From the NCBI RefSeq assembly GCF_900156605.1, contig NZ_FTOA01000002.1, forward strand, positions 730,816 to 794,815: a stretch of DNA of 64,000 nt, given 5' to 3'. Shown one piece after another: positions 43,553 to 51,257 of the stretch. The notes below the pieces were generated by a model. That model searched no databases and was not told where the DNA came from. It was given only the letters and a program-made list of their open reading frames with translations. Position numbers and translations under genes: made by a program. Within the stretch, counting starts at the first letter, position 1, and each line of letters starts with the position of its first letter. Origin of the DNA: Insolitispirillum peregrinum. Its GTDB lineage: Bacteria > Pseudomonadota > Alphaproteobacteria > Rhodospirillales > Rhodospirillaceae.

Positions 43553-43579
43553 ATTCACACAAAAGACAGGGGAAATAGC

Positions 43580-44539
43580 ATGGCTGACAGCACCGCTTCC
43601 TTCCGTGGCCGTATTTATGACGATATCCTCGCCACCATTGGCGCGACTCCGCTGGTCCGCCTGTCCCGTCTGGCCGCCGATGCCGGGGTGAAGGCCGAGA
43701 TTCTGGGTAAGTGTGAATTCTTCAACCCGCTGGCCAGCGTGAAGGATCGCATCGGTCTGGCGATGGTCGAAGCCCTCGAAGCCGAAGGCAAGCTGACCAA
43801 GGATACCGTGCTGGTTGAACCGACCTCGGGCAACACCGGCATTGCGCTGGCCTTTGTCTGCGCCGCCAAGGGCTATCGCCTGATCCTGACCATGCCGGAA
43901 AGCATGTCGGTGGAACGCCGCAAGATGCTGAAGCATCTGGGGGCCGAACTGGTGCTGACCCCGGCGGCCAAGGGCATGAAGGGGGCGGTTGAGCGTGCCA
44001 AGGAACTGGTGGCCGAACTGCCGAACGCCATCATTCCGCAGCAGTTTGAAAACCCGGCTAACCCGGCGGTGCATCGTGCGACCACCGCCGAAGAAATCTG
44101 GGTCGATACCGATGGCGGCGTTGACGTGTTGATTTCCGGCGTTGGCACCGGCGGCACCATCACCGGCATTGGCGAAGTGCTGAAGGCGCGCAAGCCGGGG
44201 GTGAAGGTGATTGCGGTCGAGCCGGAAGACAGCCCGGTGCTGTCGGGTGGCGCTCCGGGCCCGCACAAGATTCAGGGCATCGGTGCCGGTTTCGTGCCGG
44301 GTGTGCTGAACAAGGACGTGTTCGACGAAGTGGTGCAGATCGGCAACGAGACCGCCTTTGCCACCGCCCGTCGGGTGGCCCGTCTGGAAGGTCTGCCGGT
44401 GGGGATTTCCGGTGGTGCGGCTTTGGCCGCCGCGCTGGAAGTGGCCGCCCGGCCGGAATTTGACGGCAAGAAGATTGTGGTCATCCTGCCGAGCTTTGCC
44501 GAACGGTACCTGTCGACGGCGCTGTTCGAAGACGCCTGA
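43580..44539 (+). CDS. cysK: cysteine synthase A (O-acetylserine sulfhydrylase)
   Basis: CysK makes cysteine from O-acetylserine and sulfide with pyridoxal phosphate. The 319-residue protein has the PLP lysine K55 in [11 protein letters not shown], the substrate loop [10 protein letters not shown] (81-90) and the phosphate-binding [14 protein letters not shown] glycine loop. It follows an Rrf2 regulator and a palindromic operator, so cysteine-responsive control is likely. A strong terminator closes the unit. Confidence 0.97.
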   Translation: MADSTASFRGRIYDDILATIGATPLVRLSRLAADAGVKAEILGKCEFFNPLASVKDRIGLAMVEALEAEGKLTKDTVLVEPTSGNTGIALAFVCAAKGYRLILTMPESMSVERRKMLKHLGAELVLTPAAKGMKGAVERAKELVAELPNAIIPQQFENPANPAVHRATTAEEIWVDTDGGVDVLISGVGTGGTITGIGEVLKARKPGVKVIAVEPEDSPVLSGGAPGPHKIQGIGAGFVPGVLNKDVFDEVVQIGNETAFATARRVARLEGLPVGISGGAALAAALEVAARPEFDGKKIVVILPSFAERYLSTALFEDA

Positions 44540-44577
44540 TCCTGCATCGTCAGGATGTGATTGTTACGCCTTGAACG

Positions 44578-44607
44578 ACGGCCTCCCCCAGTGGGAGGCC
44601 GTTTTTT
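44578..44607 (+). terminator. intrinsic terminator after cysK
   Basis: ACGGCCTCCC (44578-44587) and GGGAGGCCGT (44593-44602) form a perfect 10-bp stem with loop CCAGT, followed by a T6 run. It separates cysK from the convergent marR gene. Confidence 0.92.
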
Positions 44608-44612
44608 CATGC

Positions 44613-45089
44613 TCACAGGGTGGTGCGGACCAGCCAGCGCCGGAGGACCTGCTCGTCGTTGGCAGGCAAATCGGCCAGCAGTTCAGCCTCGATCACCGCC
44701 ACCCGCTGCCGACAGTCAGCGAGCAGGGATTGCCCACCGGTGGTGATGGTGTTTTCCAGAATCCGGCCATGGCTGGCGCTGGGCTGGCGTTCGATCGATC
44801 CCGCTTTTTCCAGATTGCCGACGATGACGGTGATGGTTTGCGGGGTCAGCGAGGTCAGCTTGGCCAGATCGGCGTTGGAAATACCGGGATAGGCAGCAAT
44901 CATGGTCAGAATGGCAAACTGCGGCGGGGTGACGCGCAGGTCTGACAGGGCGCGCTCCATCCGCAGGCGGTGGGCAGCGGCGGCCTGTTGCAGCAGATAG
45001 CCGATGTGGCCCTGTTCGCCGCGTTTGCCTTCGCCGGGGGCGGGAATGGCCGGTCGCCGGTTTGGGGGAGGGGATAGGGGCTTGCTCAT
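44613..45089 (-). CDS. MarR-family transcriptional regulator
   Basis: A 158-residue winged-helix protein of the MarR family. The core has YLLQQAAAAHRLRMERALSD, VTPPQFAILTMIAAYPGISN, the recognition helix region ADLAKLTSLTPQTITVIVGNLEK and wing SIERQPSASHGRI. A proline-rich basic stretch precedes the domain. One cysteine is seen (in ADCRQR). It is divergent from an AhpD-like gene, with an operator-like repeat between, so it probably represses both. Confidence 0.9.
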   Translation of the reverse strand: MSKPLSPPPNRRPAIPAPGEGKRGEQGHIGYLLQQAAAAHRLRMERALSDLRVTPPQFAILTMIAAYPGISNADLAKLTSLTPQTITVIVGNLEKAGSIERQPSASHGRILENTITTGGQSLLADCRQRVAVIEAELLADLPANDEQVLRRWLVRTTL

Positions 45090-45099
45090 AATATCAGAC

Positions 45100-45124
45100 C
45101 TCGAATATCATCTTCGAGTTCGAA
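45100..45124. promoter_or_regulatory. operator-like inverted repeats between marR and AhpD-like gene
   Basis: CTCGAA (45100-45105) and TTCGAG (45113-45118) form a perfect inverted repeat with a 7-bp spacer, and a second palindrome TTCGAA follows at 45119-45124. TCGAATA occurs twice (45101, 45120). The 66-bp divergent gap makes this the likely MarR site. Confidence 0.6.
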
Positions 45125-45155
45125 TAGTATCACAGGCCATCCCGGAGATCCAACC

Positions 45156-45593
45156 ATGTCCCCTTTGCTGTCCTATGCCGACTTTGCCGCCCATATCGCT
45201 GGTGTCCCCGACGGATTGCGGGTGGCCAGTCAGGCGGTGAGCGTTCTTGACCCTGCGCTGGTCGAACTGGTCAAGCTGCGCGCGTCGCATCTGAATGCCT
45301 GCACCTTCTGCACCCACTATCATCTGGCTTTGGCGCGCAAACTGGGGGTGCCGCAGGACAAGCTGGATTTGCTGTCGGTCTGGCGCGAGGCACCGCAGTT
45401 CTCGGCGCAGGAACGGGCGGCGCTGGCGTGGACCGAAGTCCTGACCCTGATGGCTGATCACCCGGAGCGCGCCGCCGCCGAAGCCGAGGTTACCGCCCAC
45501 TTTGCGCCCGCCGAACTGGCCGCGCTGACCAGTGCCATTGCCATCATCAATGCGTGGAACCGCATTGCCGGTGGCTTGCGCTTTTCGGTGTAG
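45156..45593 (+). CDS. carboxymuconolactone decarboxylase-family (AhpD-like) protein
   Basis: A 145-residue alpha-helical protein of the CMD/AhpD superfamily, members of which act as alkylhydroperoxidase partners or peroxidases. The active-site pattern is NACTFCTHYH with C49 and C52, matching the EXXXCXXCXXXH type region of AhpD-like proteins. It is divergent from a MarR regulator, so it may be induced by organic peroxides or quinones. The TAG stop codon is the first triplet of the following repeat. Confidence 0.87.
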   Translation: MSPLLSYADFAAHIAGVPDGLRVASQAVSVLDPALVELVKLRASHLNACTFCTHYHLALARKLGVPQDKLDLLSVWREAPQFSAQERAALAWTEVLTLMADHPERAAAEAEVTAHFAPAELAALTSAIAIINAWNRIAGGLRFSV

Positions 45594-45885
45594 AGCAGTG
45601 AGCGCAAAAGTGGGAACCGGTTTTGCGCAAAATCACTGCGACAGATAAAATGTTAGACCAGCGTGCATGCATCAGGTCACAGTACACGACAGTTGGTGGA
45701 GAATGGCAGACTGCCGTCCGCACCTGCCTGGGGAACAAAGCCCCCGGACCCCCATTTTTTCTTCCAATATCAAAGGAGTGGGGTCTGGGGCCTGACGGCC
45801 CCAGCGAGGTGTGGAGCAGCGCTCCACGTCCCTCTTCCCAAACTGTCGTGTACCATGGCATCAGGTTTAACGCATGCTGGTCTAA
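45591..45885 (+). repeat. MITE-like dispersed repeat, copy B (most complete copy)
   Basis: The core 45653-45885 has imperfect inverted ends of about 42-45 bp: TTAGACCAGCGTGCATG at the left and GCATGCTGGTCTAA at the right, both reading inward to AACTGTCGTGTAC. Inside are hairpins CTGGGGCC/GGCCCCAG (45785-45804) and TGGAGC/GCTCCA (45812-45826). A TAGAGC module with GTGGGAACCGGTTTT precedes the core (45591-45652). The stem at 45727-45747 is followed by a T6 run (45755-45760), giving a terminator for the AhpD-like gene. It matches copy A at 25750-25985 in opposite orientation. No coding capacity is seen. Confidence 0.85.
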
Positions 45886-45977
45886 ACAGGTTTTTTCTGA
45901 AAAAAGGCGTTTCCGCATCGTTGCTTCAGCAGTCCCGGTGTTGACCGGGCTGTTTTTGAAACGATGCGGATCGCCCG

Positions 45978-47552
45978 ATGAGCTCTCCCAAATCCTCTCG
46001 CAGTCGCCTGTGGTTCCTGTGGCATTCCTGGCTGGCGATGCCGGTCTGGCTGTTCATGCTGTTTGTGTGCGTCACGGGATGTCTGGCGGTGATCAGCCCG
46101 GAACTGACCTGGCTGTTCAATCCGGCCCTGCGGGTCAGCGAAGACGGCCCGGCGGCTCCGCTGTCGGCATTGGCGGCAGCGGCACAGGCCAGTCTCCCCA
46201 CCGGGCGGGTCAGTGCCCTGGTGTGGCTGGATGCTGCCACTCCGTTGGCGGTGGCGGTCAAGGTGGCCTTGCCCAGCGGGTTCGAGCAAACGGCGTGGGT
46301 CAATCCGGTGACGGCGCAGGTGCAGGCGGTGACCAGCGGTATGTCGTTGCGCTCGTTTTTCCGCTCGCTGCACGGCTGGCTGTTGGTCTATCCGGGCGGC
46401 TGGTTTGTGGTCAGCGCGACGGGGCTGCCGCTGCTGGGGTCGCTGATCACCGGGGTGGTGGTCTACAAGAAATTCTGGCGCGCCTATCTGCACCCGCGCT
46501 TGCGGCGCGACAAGGGGCCTCGGTCGTTCTGGGGTGATCTGCACCGCCTGCTGGCGATCTGGTCGCTGTGGTTTGTCGGGTTGATGGCGATCACCGGCAC
46601 ATGGTTCCTGATTTATCTGGCCCTGCTGGAAAGTGGGGTCTCGTTGGGCACCGATGAGGCCCATCATCTGACGCCACGGCAGGATTTGCCGCTGGTCATG
46701 GTCGGGCAGCAACCTCCGGCCCCGACGCTGGTGCTTGATCAGGCGCTGGCGGCGATGCAGCAGGCCCGTCCGGGCTTTCGTCCGCTGTACATCGCGCTGC
46801 CTGCCTCGGCCTATGACAGTCTGACCCTGTATGGCGTTGGCTCGGCTCCGTTGTTGATGGACGAAGCCCATGCCCATCCGCTGACCGGCGCGTTGACGGA
46901 AGTCTCCCCCGGTAGCGAGGCGTCGGGCTGGGTGATGACCCAGCAAATCATGCGCTCGTTGCACGTCGGGGCCTTTGGTGGCTGGCCGTTGCGGTTGCTG
47001 TGGCTGCTGTGCGGGCTGATGCTGTGCGCGCTGGCAATCAGCGGCATGACCATCTGGCGGCACCGGACCCGCCCGGCCACGCCGTCGCCGGTGTTGAAGC
47101 GCCGTTGGCAACGGGGATGGATTTATCTCAGTGCGCTGGTCCTGCTGATCCCGCTGTCCACCCTGCCGTTTTATCTGACTGGCAAATCACTGTTCCCGAC
47201 GCCCGAGCATCAGCAAACGGTCCAGATCGGGGCCTATACCCTGACGCTCAGCACGCCACAGGACCGCACGCCGCGCCGCGAACCGGGCGTTGGGCTGGTG
47301 CATGATTACCGCCTGCATGTGACCGGCACAGACTATCCGCCGTTCCGTGGCATGTTCCTGCGCTATGGCAAGCCGGACGGGCTGGAGCCGGAGCAGTTGG
47401 GTGAGCTGGCGCACGGATCACCGTTCAGCCTGCACGCCCATGTGCCGCTGCCTGCCACCGCCGAACCCCTATGGCTGTCGGTCGAGGGCTGGGACGGGGT
47501 GATCCATCAGGTGATGGTGCCCCTGCCGTGGGATGGGGGTGCGGGGCAATAA
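45978..47552 (+). CDS. PepSY-associated transmembrane helix protein
   Basis: A 524-residue inner-membrane protein of the PepSY_TM family, many members of which are linked to iron or siderophore uptake and ferric reduction. The N-terminus has the family pattern RLWFLWHSWLAMPVWLFMLF, with further helices around 155-175, 200-225, 345-370 and 390-410, and LHGWLLVYPGG. Periplasmic PepSY-like regions lie between. The neighbours give no clear substrate. It starts 92 bp after repeat B. Confidence 0.8.
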   Translation: MSSPKSSRSRLWFLWHSWLAMPVWLFMLFVCVTGCLAVISPELTWLFNPALRVSEDGPAAPLSALAAAAQASLPTGRVSALVWLDAATPLAVAVKVALPSGFEQTAWVNPVTAQVQAVTSGMSLRSFFRSLHGWLLVYPGGWFVVSATGLPLLGSLITGVVVYKKFWRAYLHPRLRRDKGPRSFWGDLHRLLAIWSLWFVGLMAITGTWFLIYLALLESGVSLGTDEAHHLTPRQDLPLVMVGQQPPAPTLVLDQALAAMQQARPGFRPLYIALPASAYDSLTLYGVGSAPLLMDEAHAHPLTGALTEVSPGSEASGWVMTQQIMRSLHVGAFGGWPLRLLWLLCGLMLCALAISGMTIWRHRTRPATPSPVLKRRWQRGWIYLSALVLLIPLSTLPFYLTGKSLFPTPEHQQTVQIGAYTLTLSTPQDRTPRREPGVGLVHDYRLHVTGTDYPPFRGMFLRYGKPDGLEPEQLGELAHGSPFSLHAHVPLPATAEPLWLSVEGWDGVIHQVMVPLPWDGGAGQ

Positions 47553-47579
47553 TGGCCCCGCTTTCGTGCTCAGAACTTC

Positions 47580-47672
47580 AGAGCGTTTTCATACCGAGCG
47601 AAAACGCTCTTCCCTTTCAGGGCCGCATTTTCCGAGCCGTTGACCGGAGACGGTCAACTTGAAAATGCTCTA
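47580..47672 (+). repeat. 93-bp dispersed palindromic repeat, copy D1
   Basis: This unit is the reverse-complement partner of copy E at 34080-34172 and has the same length of 93 bp. It contains GAGCGTTTTC/GAAAACGCTC (47581-47606) and GTTGACCG/CGGTCAAC (47639-47657) hairpins. It starts 27 bp after the stop of the PepSY gene; the first stem is followed by TTCCCTTTC and may act as a weak terminator. Confidence 0.75.
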
Positions 47673-47775
47673 GAGCATTTCTCGGTCTCCATGGATCACG
47701 ATAAATGCTCTAATGATTTGTTATTTAAGCAAATACGTCGTCGCAGATGTGTCCATCTGCTCGGGATTTGCTCTA
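47671..47775 (-). repeat. dispersed TAGAGC-type repeat, copy D2
   Basis: It adjoins D1 through a shared CTCTAGAGC. Hairpins are GAGCATTT/AAATGCTC (47673-47710) and GCAGATG/CATCTGC with loop TGTC (47743-47760), and the outer GCAAAT/ATTTGC can close the right half. On the - strand it begins TAGAGC, and this TAG is the stop codon of the NifX-like gene. Confidence 0.7.
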
Positions 47776-48171
47776 ATGCGCGTGGGCGTGACCATCCCCC
47801 AGACACTCGCGCTCGTCATGCGGCAAGCCCGCAGCCAGCGTGCCTGCACAGTAATCCACCACCGCCTTGTCCACGTCCTGCTCGGCCGTGGTGAGCAGGA
47901 GGGTCTGTCGCTCGGCCAGACGGCGCTGGACGCCTTCGCCGCCGCTGCCGGCAATGGCAACGTCCACCGCGTGCAGCGGATGACGTTCGGGGTAGGCGCG
48001 GGTGTGCCAGACATGCAGGCACGTCTGCTCGTTCAACTGGATGGCATAGGCTTGCACGGGAGGCTGGCCGGGCCAGACATCATACACCGCCCACAGCAAA
48101 GCCCGTCCGGCGTGGGGGGAAACGGTACCATCTTCGCGCACCGCAACAGCAATCAGTTTGCGCTCGTCCAT
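47773..48171 (-). CDS. NifX/NifB C-terminal-like (dinitrogenase FeMo-cofactor biosynthesis fold) protein
   Basis: A 132-residue single-domain protein of the Nitro_FeMo-Co fold. The start KLIAVAVREDGTVSPHAGRA and the VDVAIAGSGGEGVQRRLAERQ middle match that fold, which occurs in NifX/NafY and in many non-nitrogenase proteins. The C-terminus is histidine-rich (HDERECLGDGHAHAH), which could bind metal. No nif genes are nearby. ATG 48171 is preferred over the longer frame to 48228. The TAG stop belongs to repeat D2. Confidence 0.75.
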   Translation of the reverse strand: MDERKLIAVAVREDGTVSPHAGRALLWAVYDVWPGQPPVQAYAIQLNEQTCLHVWHTRAYPERHPLHAVDVAIAGSGGEGVQRRLAERQTLLLTTAEQDVDKAVVDYCAGTLAAGLPHDERECLGDGHAHAH

Positions 48172-48284
48172 CTCAGGCCTCTGGTTCGGTTCCGGCGGGT
48201 GCCGGAACGTGACAACAGGAACGGGCATCGCCGGAGTCTCATCCGGGCGGCCCTTCGCTTGGGGGAGCGTCTGATAATCATAAA

Positions 48285-48313
48285 GAAAAAACAGGCTTGG
48301 AGCCAGAGCCTGT
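48285..48313 (-). terminator. intrinsic terminator after panC
   Basis: On the - strand ACAGGCT (48313-48307) pairs with AGCCTGT (48297-48291), followed by a T6 run (48291-48286). It lies 26 bp after the panC stop and ends the panBC unit. Confidence 0.85.
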
Positions 48314-48338
48314 CATTTACTCTGGCCCCTGATGCCTC

Positions 48339-49217
48339 TTATTGCGGGCGCGGTTCGACCGGCAGGTTGTCGATCAGGCGGGTCTTGCCCATGAACACGG
48401 CGGCAAACAGCCGGGCCGGACGGTCCAGCCGGTCCATTTCGGCCAGCGTTTCGGCGTCGCGCAGTTCCAGATAGTCAATCCGGCCAAAGCCCAGCCGCAC
48501 CAGTTCGTCGGCCACCCAGTCGAGGGCGTCCTGAACCCGCTTGCCGCCCAGAATGTCCTGTCCGGCCTGCCACAGGCTTTTGTACAGCCGGTTGGCGTTG
48601 GCGCGTTCGCTGTCGCTGAGATAGGCATTGCGCGAGGACAGGGCGAGGCCATCGACTTCGCGGTGGATCGGAGCACCTTCGATGCGGACCGGAATGGCGA
48701 GATCGGTGACCATCCGGCGGATGACCATCAGCTGCTGGTAATCCTTTTCGCCAAAAATTGCCACGTCGGGCAACACCATCAGCAACAGCTTGCTGACCAC
48801 CGTCGCCACCCCGCGGAAATGTCCCGGACGGGCCAGACCGCACAGGCAATCGACGATCGGGCCGGTGACATCGACCAGCGTCGCATTGCCCTTGGGATAC
48901 ATGTCTTCGACCGCTGGGGCGAACACCAGACTGGCCCCGGCCATTTTGGCCTTGAAGCAGTCTTCTTCCAGCTTGCGCGGATAGGCGTCGAAATCTTCGT
49001 TCGGCCCGAACTGGGTCGGATTGACGAACACCGACACCACCACCTTGTCGGCCATCATCTTGGCCTGACGGAACAGGCTCATGTGGCCTTCGTGCAAGGC
49101 CCCCATGGTGGGAACCAGACCAACGGTCAGCCCCTCGGCCCGCCATTCGGCGATGCGGGCGCGCAACTCGGCAACGGTGGTGACAACTTCGATTTTACGT
49201 GCGGCAGACAGGCCCAT
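48339..49217 (-). CDS. panC: pantothenate synthetase
   Basis: PanC joins pantoate and beta-alanine using ATP. ATG 49217 gives 292 residues. The nucleotidyltransferase HXGH motif is in VPTMGALHEGHMSLFRQA, followed by VSVFVNPTQFGPNEDF, GLARPGHFRGVATVV, FGEKDYQQL and the KMSKS-like LALSSRNAYLS. An upstream GTG at 49239 would add eight residues without support. It follows panB on the same strand. Confidence 0.96.
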   Translation of the reverse strand: MGLSAARKIEVVTTVAELRARIAEWRAEGLTVGLVPTMGALHEGHMSLFRQAKMMADKVVVSVFVNPTQFGPNEDFDAYPRKLEEDCFKAKMAGASLVFAPAVEDMYPKGNATLVDVTGPIVDCLCGLARPGHFRGVATVVSKLLLMVLPDVAIFGEKDYQQLMVIRRMVTDLAIPVRIEGAPIHREVDGLALSSRNAYLSDSERANANRLYKSLWQAGQDILGGKRVQDALDWVADELVRLGFGRIDYLELRDAETLAEMDRLDRPARLFAAVFMGKTRLIDNLPVEPRPQ

Positions 49218-49328
49218 CCCCGGCCCCTTTCCCATCAACACAATACAGAGATTTTTACCAACACTCAGGAGCGGGACGGTGCACCACGGGGGATGGTGGC
49301 ACCGTGCTCTGGTCTGGCAGCCCCTGTA

Positions 49329-50153
49329 TTATCCCTTTTTGACCCCGAAGCAATACTCGGCAGACGGAAAGGCGCGGCTGCGGACTTCGTCGGCATAGGT
49401 GGCGGCGGCGTCGCTGACCGTACTGGCGAGGTCGGCATAGCGTTTGACGAACTTCGGGCGGAAGTCGGTGAACAGGCCAAGAATGTCTTCGCTGACCAGC
49501 ACCTGCCCATCACAGGCGGGCGAGGCCCCGATGCCGATGGTGACGGCGTTGACGCTGGCGGTAATTTCCCGCGCCAGCTGCTCGACGGTGCCCTCGATCA
49601 CCATGGCAAAGGCTCCGGCATCGGAAATGGCCTGTGCGTCCCGGCGAATCTTGTCGGCCTCGGCCTCGCTGCGTCCGCGCGAGCGGAAGCCGCCAAAGGC
49701 GTTGACATGTTGCGGGGTCAGGCCGACGTGGCCGACCACCGGCACGCCCCGGCGAACCAGAAACTCGACCGTTTCGGCCATTTCCTCGCCACCTTCCAGC
49801 TTGACGGCGGCGGCTCCGCTTTCGGACAGCACGCGGGCCGCGTTGCGAAAGGCCTGGGCGGGGCTTTCCTGATAGCTGCCAAACGGCATGTCCACCACTA
49901 CCATCGCCTGCTGCGATCCCCGGACGACGGCCGCCCCGTGGGCAATCATCATCTCGAGGGTCACCGGCAGAGTGGTGTCCATGCCGTACAGGACCATCCC
50001 GAGAGAATCACCGACCAACAGCATGTCCACATGCGGGTCGAACAGTTTGGCCATCGGGGCGGTATAGGCTGTCAGCATCACCACCGGCTGCCCGTTCTTG
50101 TGGGCAACAATATCGACCACCGTCTGGCGCTTGATCTGGGCTTGGGCGCTCAC
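49329..50153 (-). CDS. panB: 3-methyl-2-oxobutanoate hydroxymethyltransferase
   Basis: PanB makes ketopantoate from alpha-ketoisovalerate, the first committed step to pantothenate. The GTG at 50153 after AAGGGAGA gives 274 residues, near the usual length; the longer frame to 50225 is not conserved. Family signatures are [40 protein letters not shown] and [16 protein letters not shown]. It forms panBC with panC; coaBC elsewhere in the window continues the pathway. Confidence 0.96.
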   Translation of the reverse strand: MSAQAQIKRQTVVDIVAHKNGQPVVMLTAYTAPMAKLFDPHVDMLLVGDSLGMVLYGMDTTLPVTLEMMIAHGAAVVRGSQQAMVVVDMPFGSYQESPAQAFRNAARVLSESGAAAVKLEGGEEMAETVEFLVRRGVPVVGHVGLTPQHVNAFGGFRSRGRSEAEADKIRRDAQAISDAGAFAMVIEGTVEQLAREITASVNAVTIGIGASPACDGQVLVSEDILGLFTDFRPKFVKRYADLASTVSDAAATYADEVRSRAFPSAEYCFGVKKG

Positions 50154-50311
50154 CGTCGTATCTCCCTTGGGTGCCGGGGGTTTTTCTCCGTCGCGGGAGG
50201 CAACGGAAGGGCACCATCTTGTCATGCTTTGCTGGCCGCCAGCGGCTGCGGGCAGCGGGGAAGCCGTTGTAGCGTGTTTTCAGACCTCACGAAAGCGCAA
50301 AGCCCACGGCC

Positions 50312-51049
50312 TTAACCACCATCCCGGCCATCGGCAATGCGGTGCAGGCCGTCCCGGTCCAGCAGGTCGACAATACCGGGAGACGGCAGGGCGATCAGGC
50401 CGTCCTTTTTCATGGTGGTCAGGGTGCGGCTGACTGTTTCGATGGTCAGCCCCAGATAGTCGGCCATGTCGAGGCGACTCATTGGTACCGCAATCGGGCT
50501 GGGCGGGTCCTGGCGGGCGACGGCCCGGCGCGACAGCATCAGCAGGAAGTGGGAAATCTTTTCGCGGGCGCTCATCCGGCCCAGCAACAGCATCTGTTCC
50601 TGTGCGAAAGCCAGCTCCATCACCAGCCGGGTGCGCAGGCGCTGTTCCAGCTCGGGCGTGGTGGCAAGCAGGGCTTTCATCCGCTGTTCGGAAAAGCGGC
50701 ACAGGGTGGAAGGCGAAATGGCCTCGGCGGTGTAGCCATAGGCACCGCTGGGGGAAAAGCCGAAGAAATCACCGGGAAACAGAAAGCCGATCACTTGCCG
50801 ACGGCCATCGGACAACAGCTTGGACAGCTTGATGCAGCCCTCGACCACCGAATAGATGTTTTCGGCGTTATCCCCTTCACGAAATACGGTTTCCTGGGCT
50901 TCACAGGTCAAATTCCCCCGAATCGAGCGCAACCGCCGCAGGCCTTCGGGACTCAAGCCAGCGCAGAACGCGCTGTCTTCCAGATCACAACACCGACAAA
51001 GGGGGCCGCTGTCCGCGACCAGCTTCAGCAGAGGATCAGGACCGTTCAC
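50312..51049 (-). CDS. fnrL: FNR-type (Crp/Fnr family) oxygen-responsive regulator
   Basis: A 245-residue Crp/Fnr protein with an N-terminal cysteine cluster C18-X2-C21-X7-C29 and a central C117, the four-ligand pattern of oxygen-labile [4Fe-4S] FNR proteins of alphaproteobacteria. The cyclic-nucleotide-like fold (about 40-150) is followed by a long dimer helix and a helix-turn-helix with DYLGLTIETVSRTLTTMKKDG. It overlaps ccoS by 14 nt and so belongs to the cbb3 assembly operon, consistent with low-oxygen control of that oxidase. The precise symbol is an inference from the cysteine pattern. Confidence 0.88.
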   Translation of the reverse strand: MNGPDPLLKLVADSGPLCRCCDLEDSAFCAGLSPEGLRRLRSIRGNLTCEAQETVFREGDNAENIYSVVEGCIKLSKLLSDGRRQVIGFLFPGDFFGFSPSGAYGYTAEAISPSTLCRFSEQRMKALLATTPELEQRLRTRLVMELAFAQEQMLLLGRMSAREKISHFLLMLSRRAVARQDPPSPIAVPMSRLDMADYLGLTIETVSRTLTTMKKDGLIALPSPGIVDLLDRDGLHRIADGRDGG

Positions 51050-51257
51050 CCGGTTTCTCCGTTACCGTGGAAGGGGGTGCCGCTGGTTCTGCCGGGCGGG
51101 CAGGGGGAGCCAGCATGTCATCATCATCGTACAGAATGCGGTTGGCAGCACCGTCGAGGTCATCAAACTGGCCGCTCTTCAGGGCCCACAAGAACCCGAC
51201 CAGCCCCATCAGCCCAAGAAGCAGTGCAACCGGAATCAACATCAACAACGAAGTCAC
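51036..51257 (-). CDS. ccoS: cbb3-type cytochrome oxidase assembly protein CcoS
   Basis: A 73-residue protein with one N-terminal transmembrane helix (LLMLIPVALLLGLMGLVGFLW) followed by the CcoS hallmark KSGQFDDLDGAANRILYDDD. CcoS is needed to insert heme b and CuB in the cbb3 oxidase. It overlaps ccoI by 4 nt upstream and the fnr gene by 14 nt downstream. Confidence 0.93.
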   Translation of the reverse strand: MTSLLMLIPVALLLGLMGLVGFLWALKSGQFDDLDGAANRILYDDDDMLAPPARPAEPAAPPSTVTEKPGERS

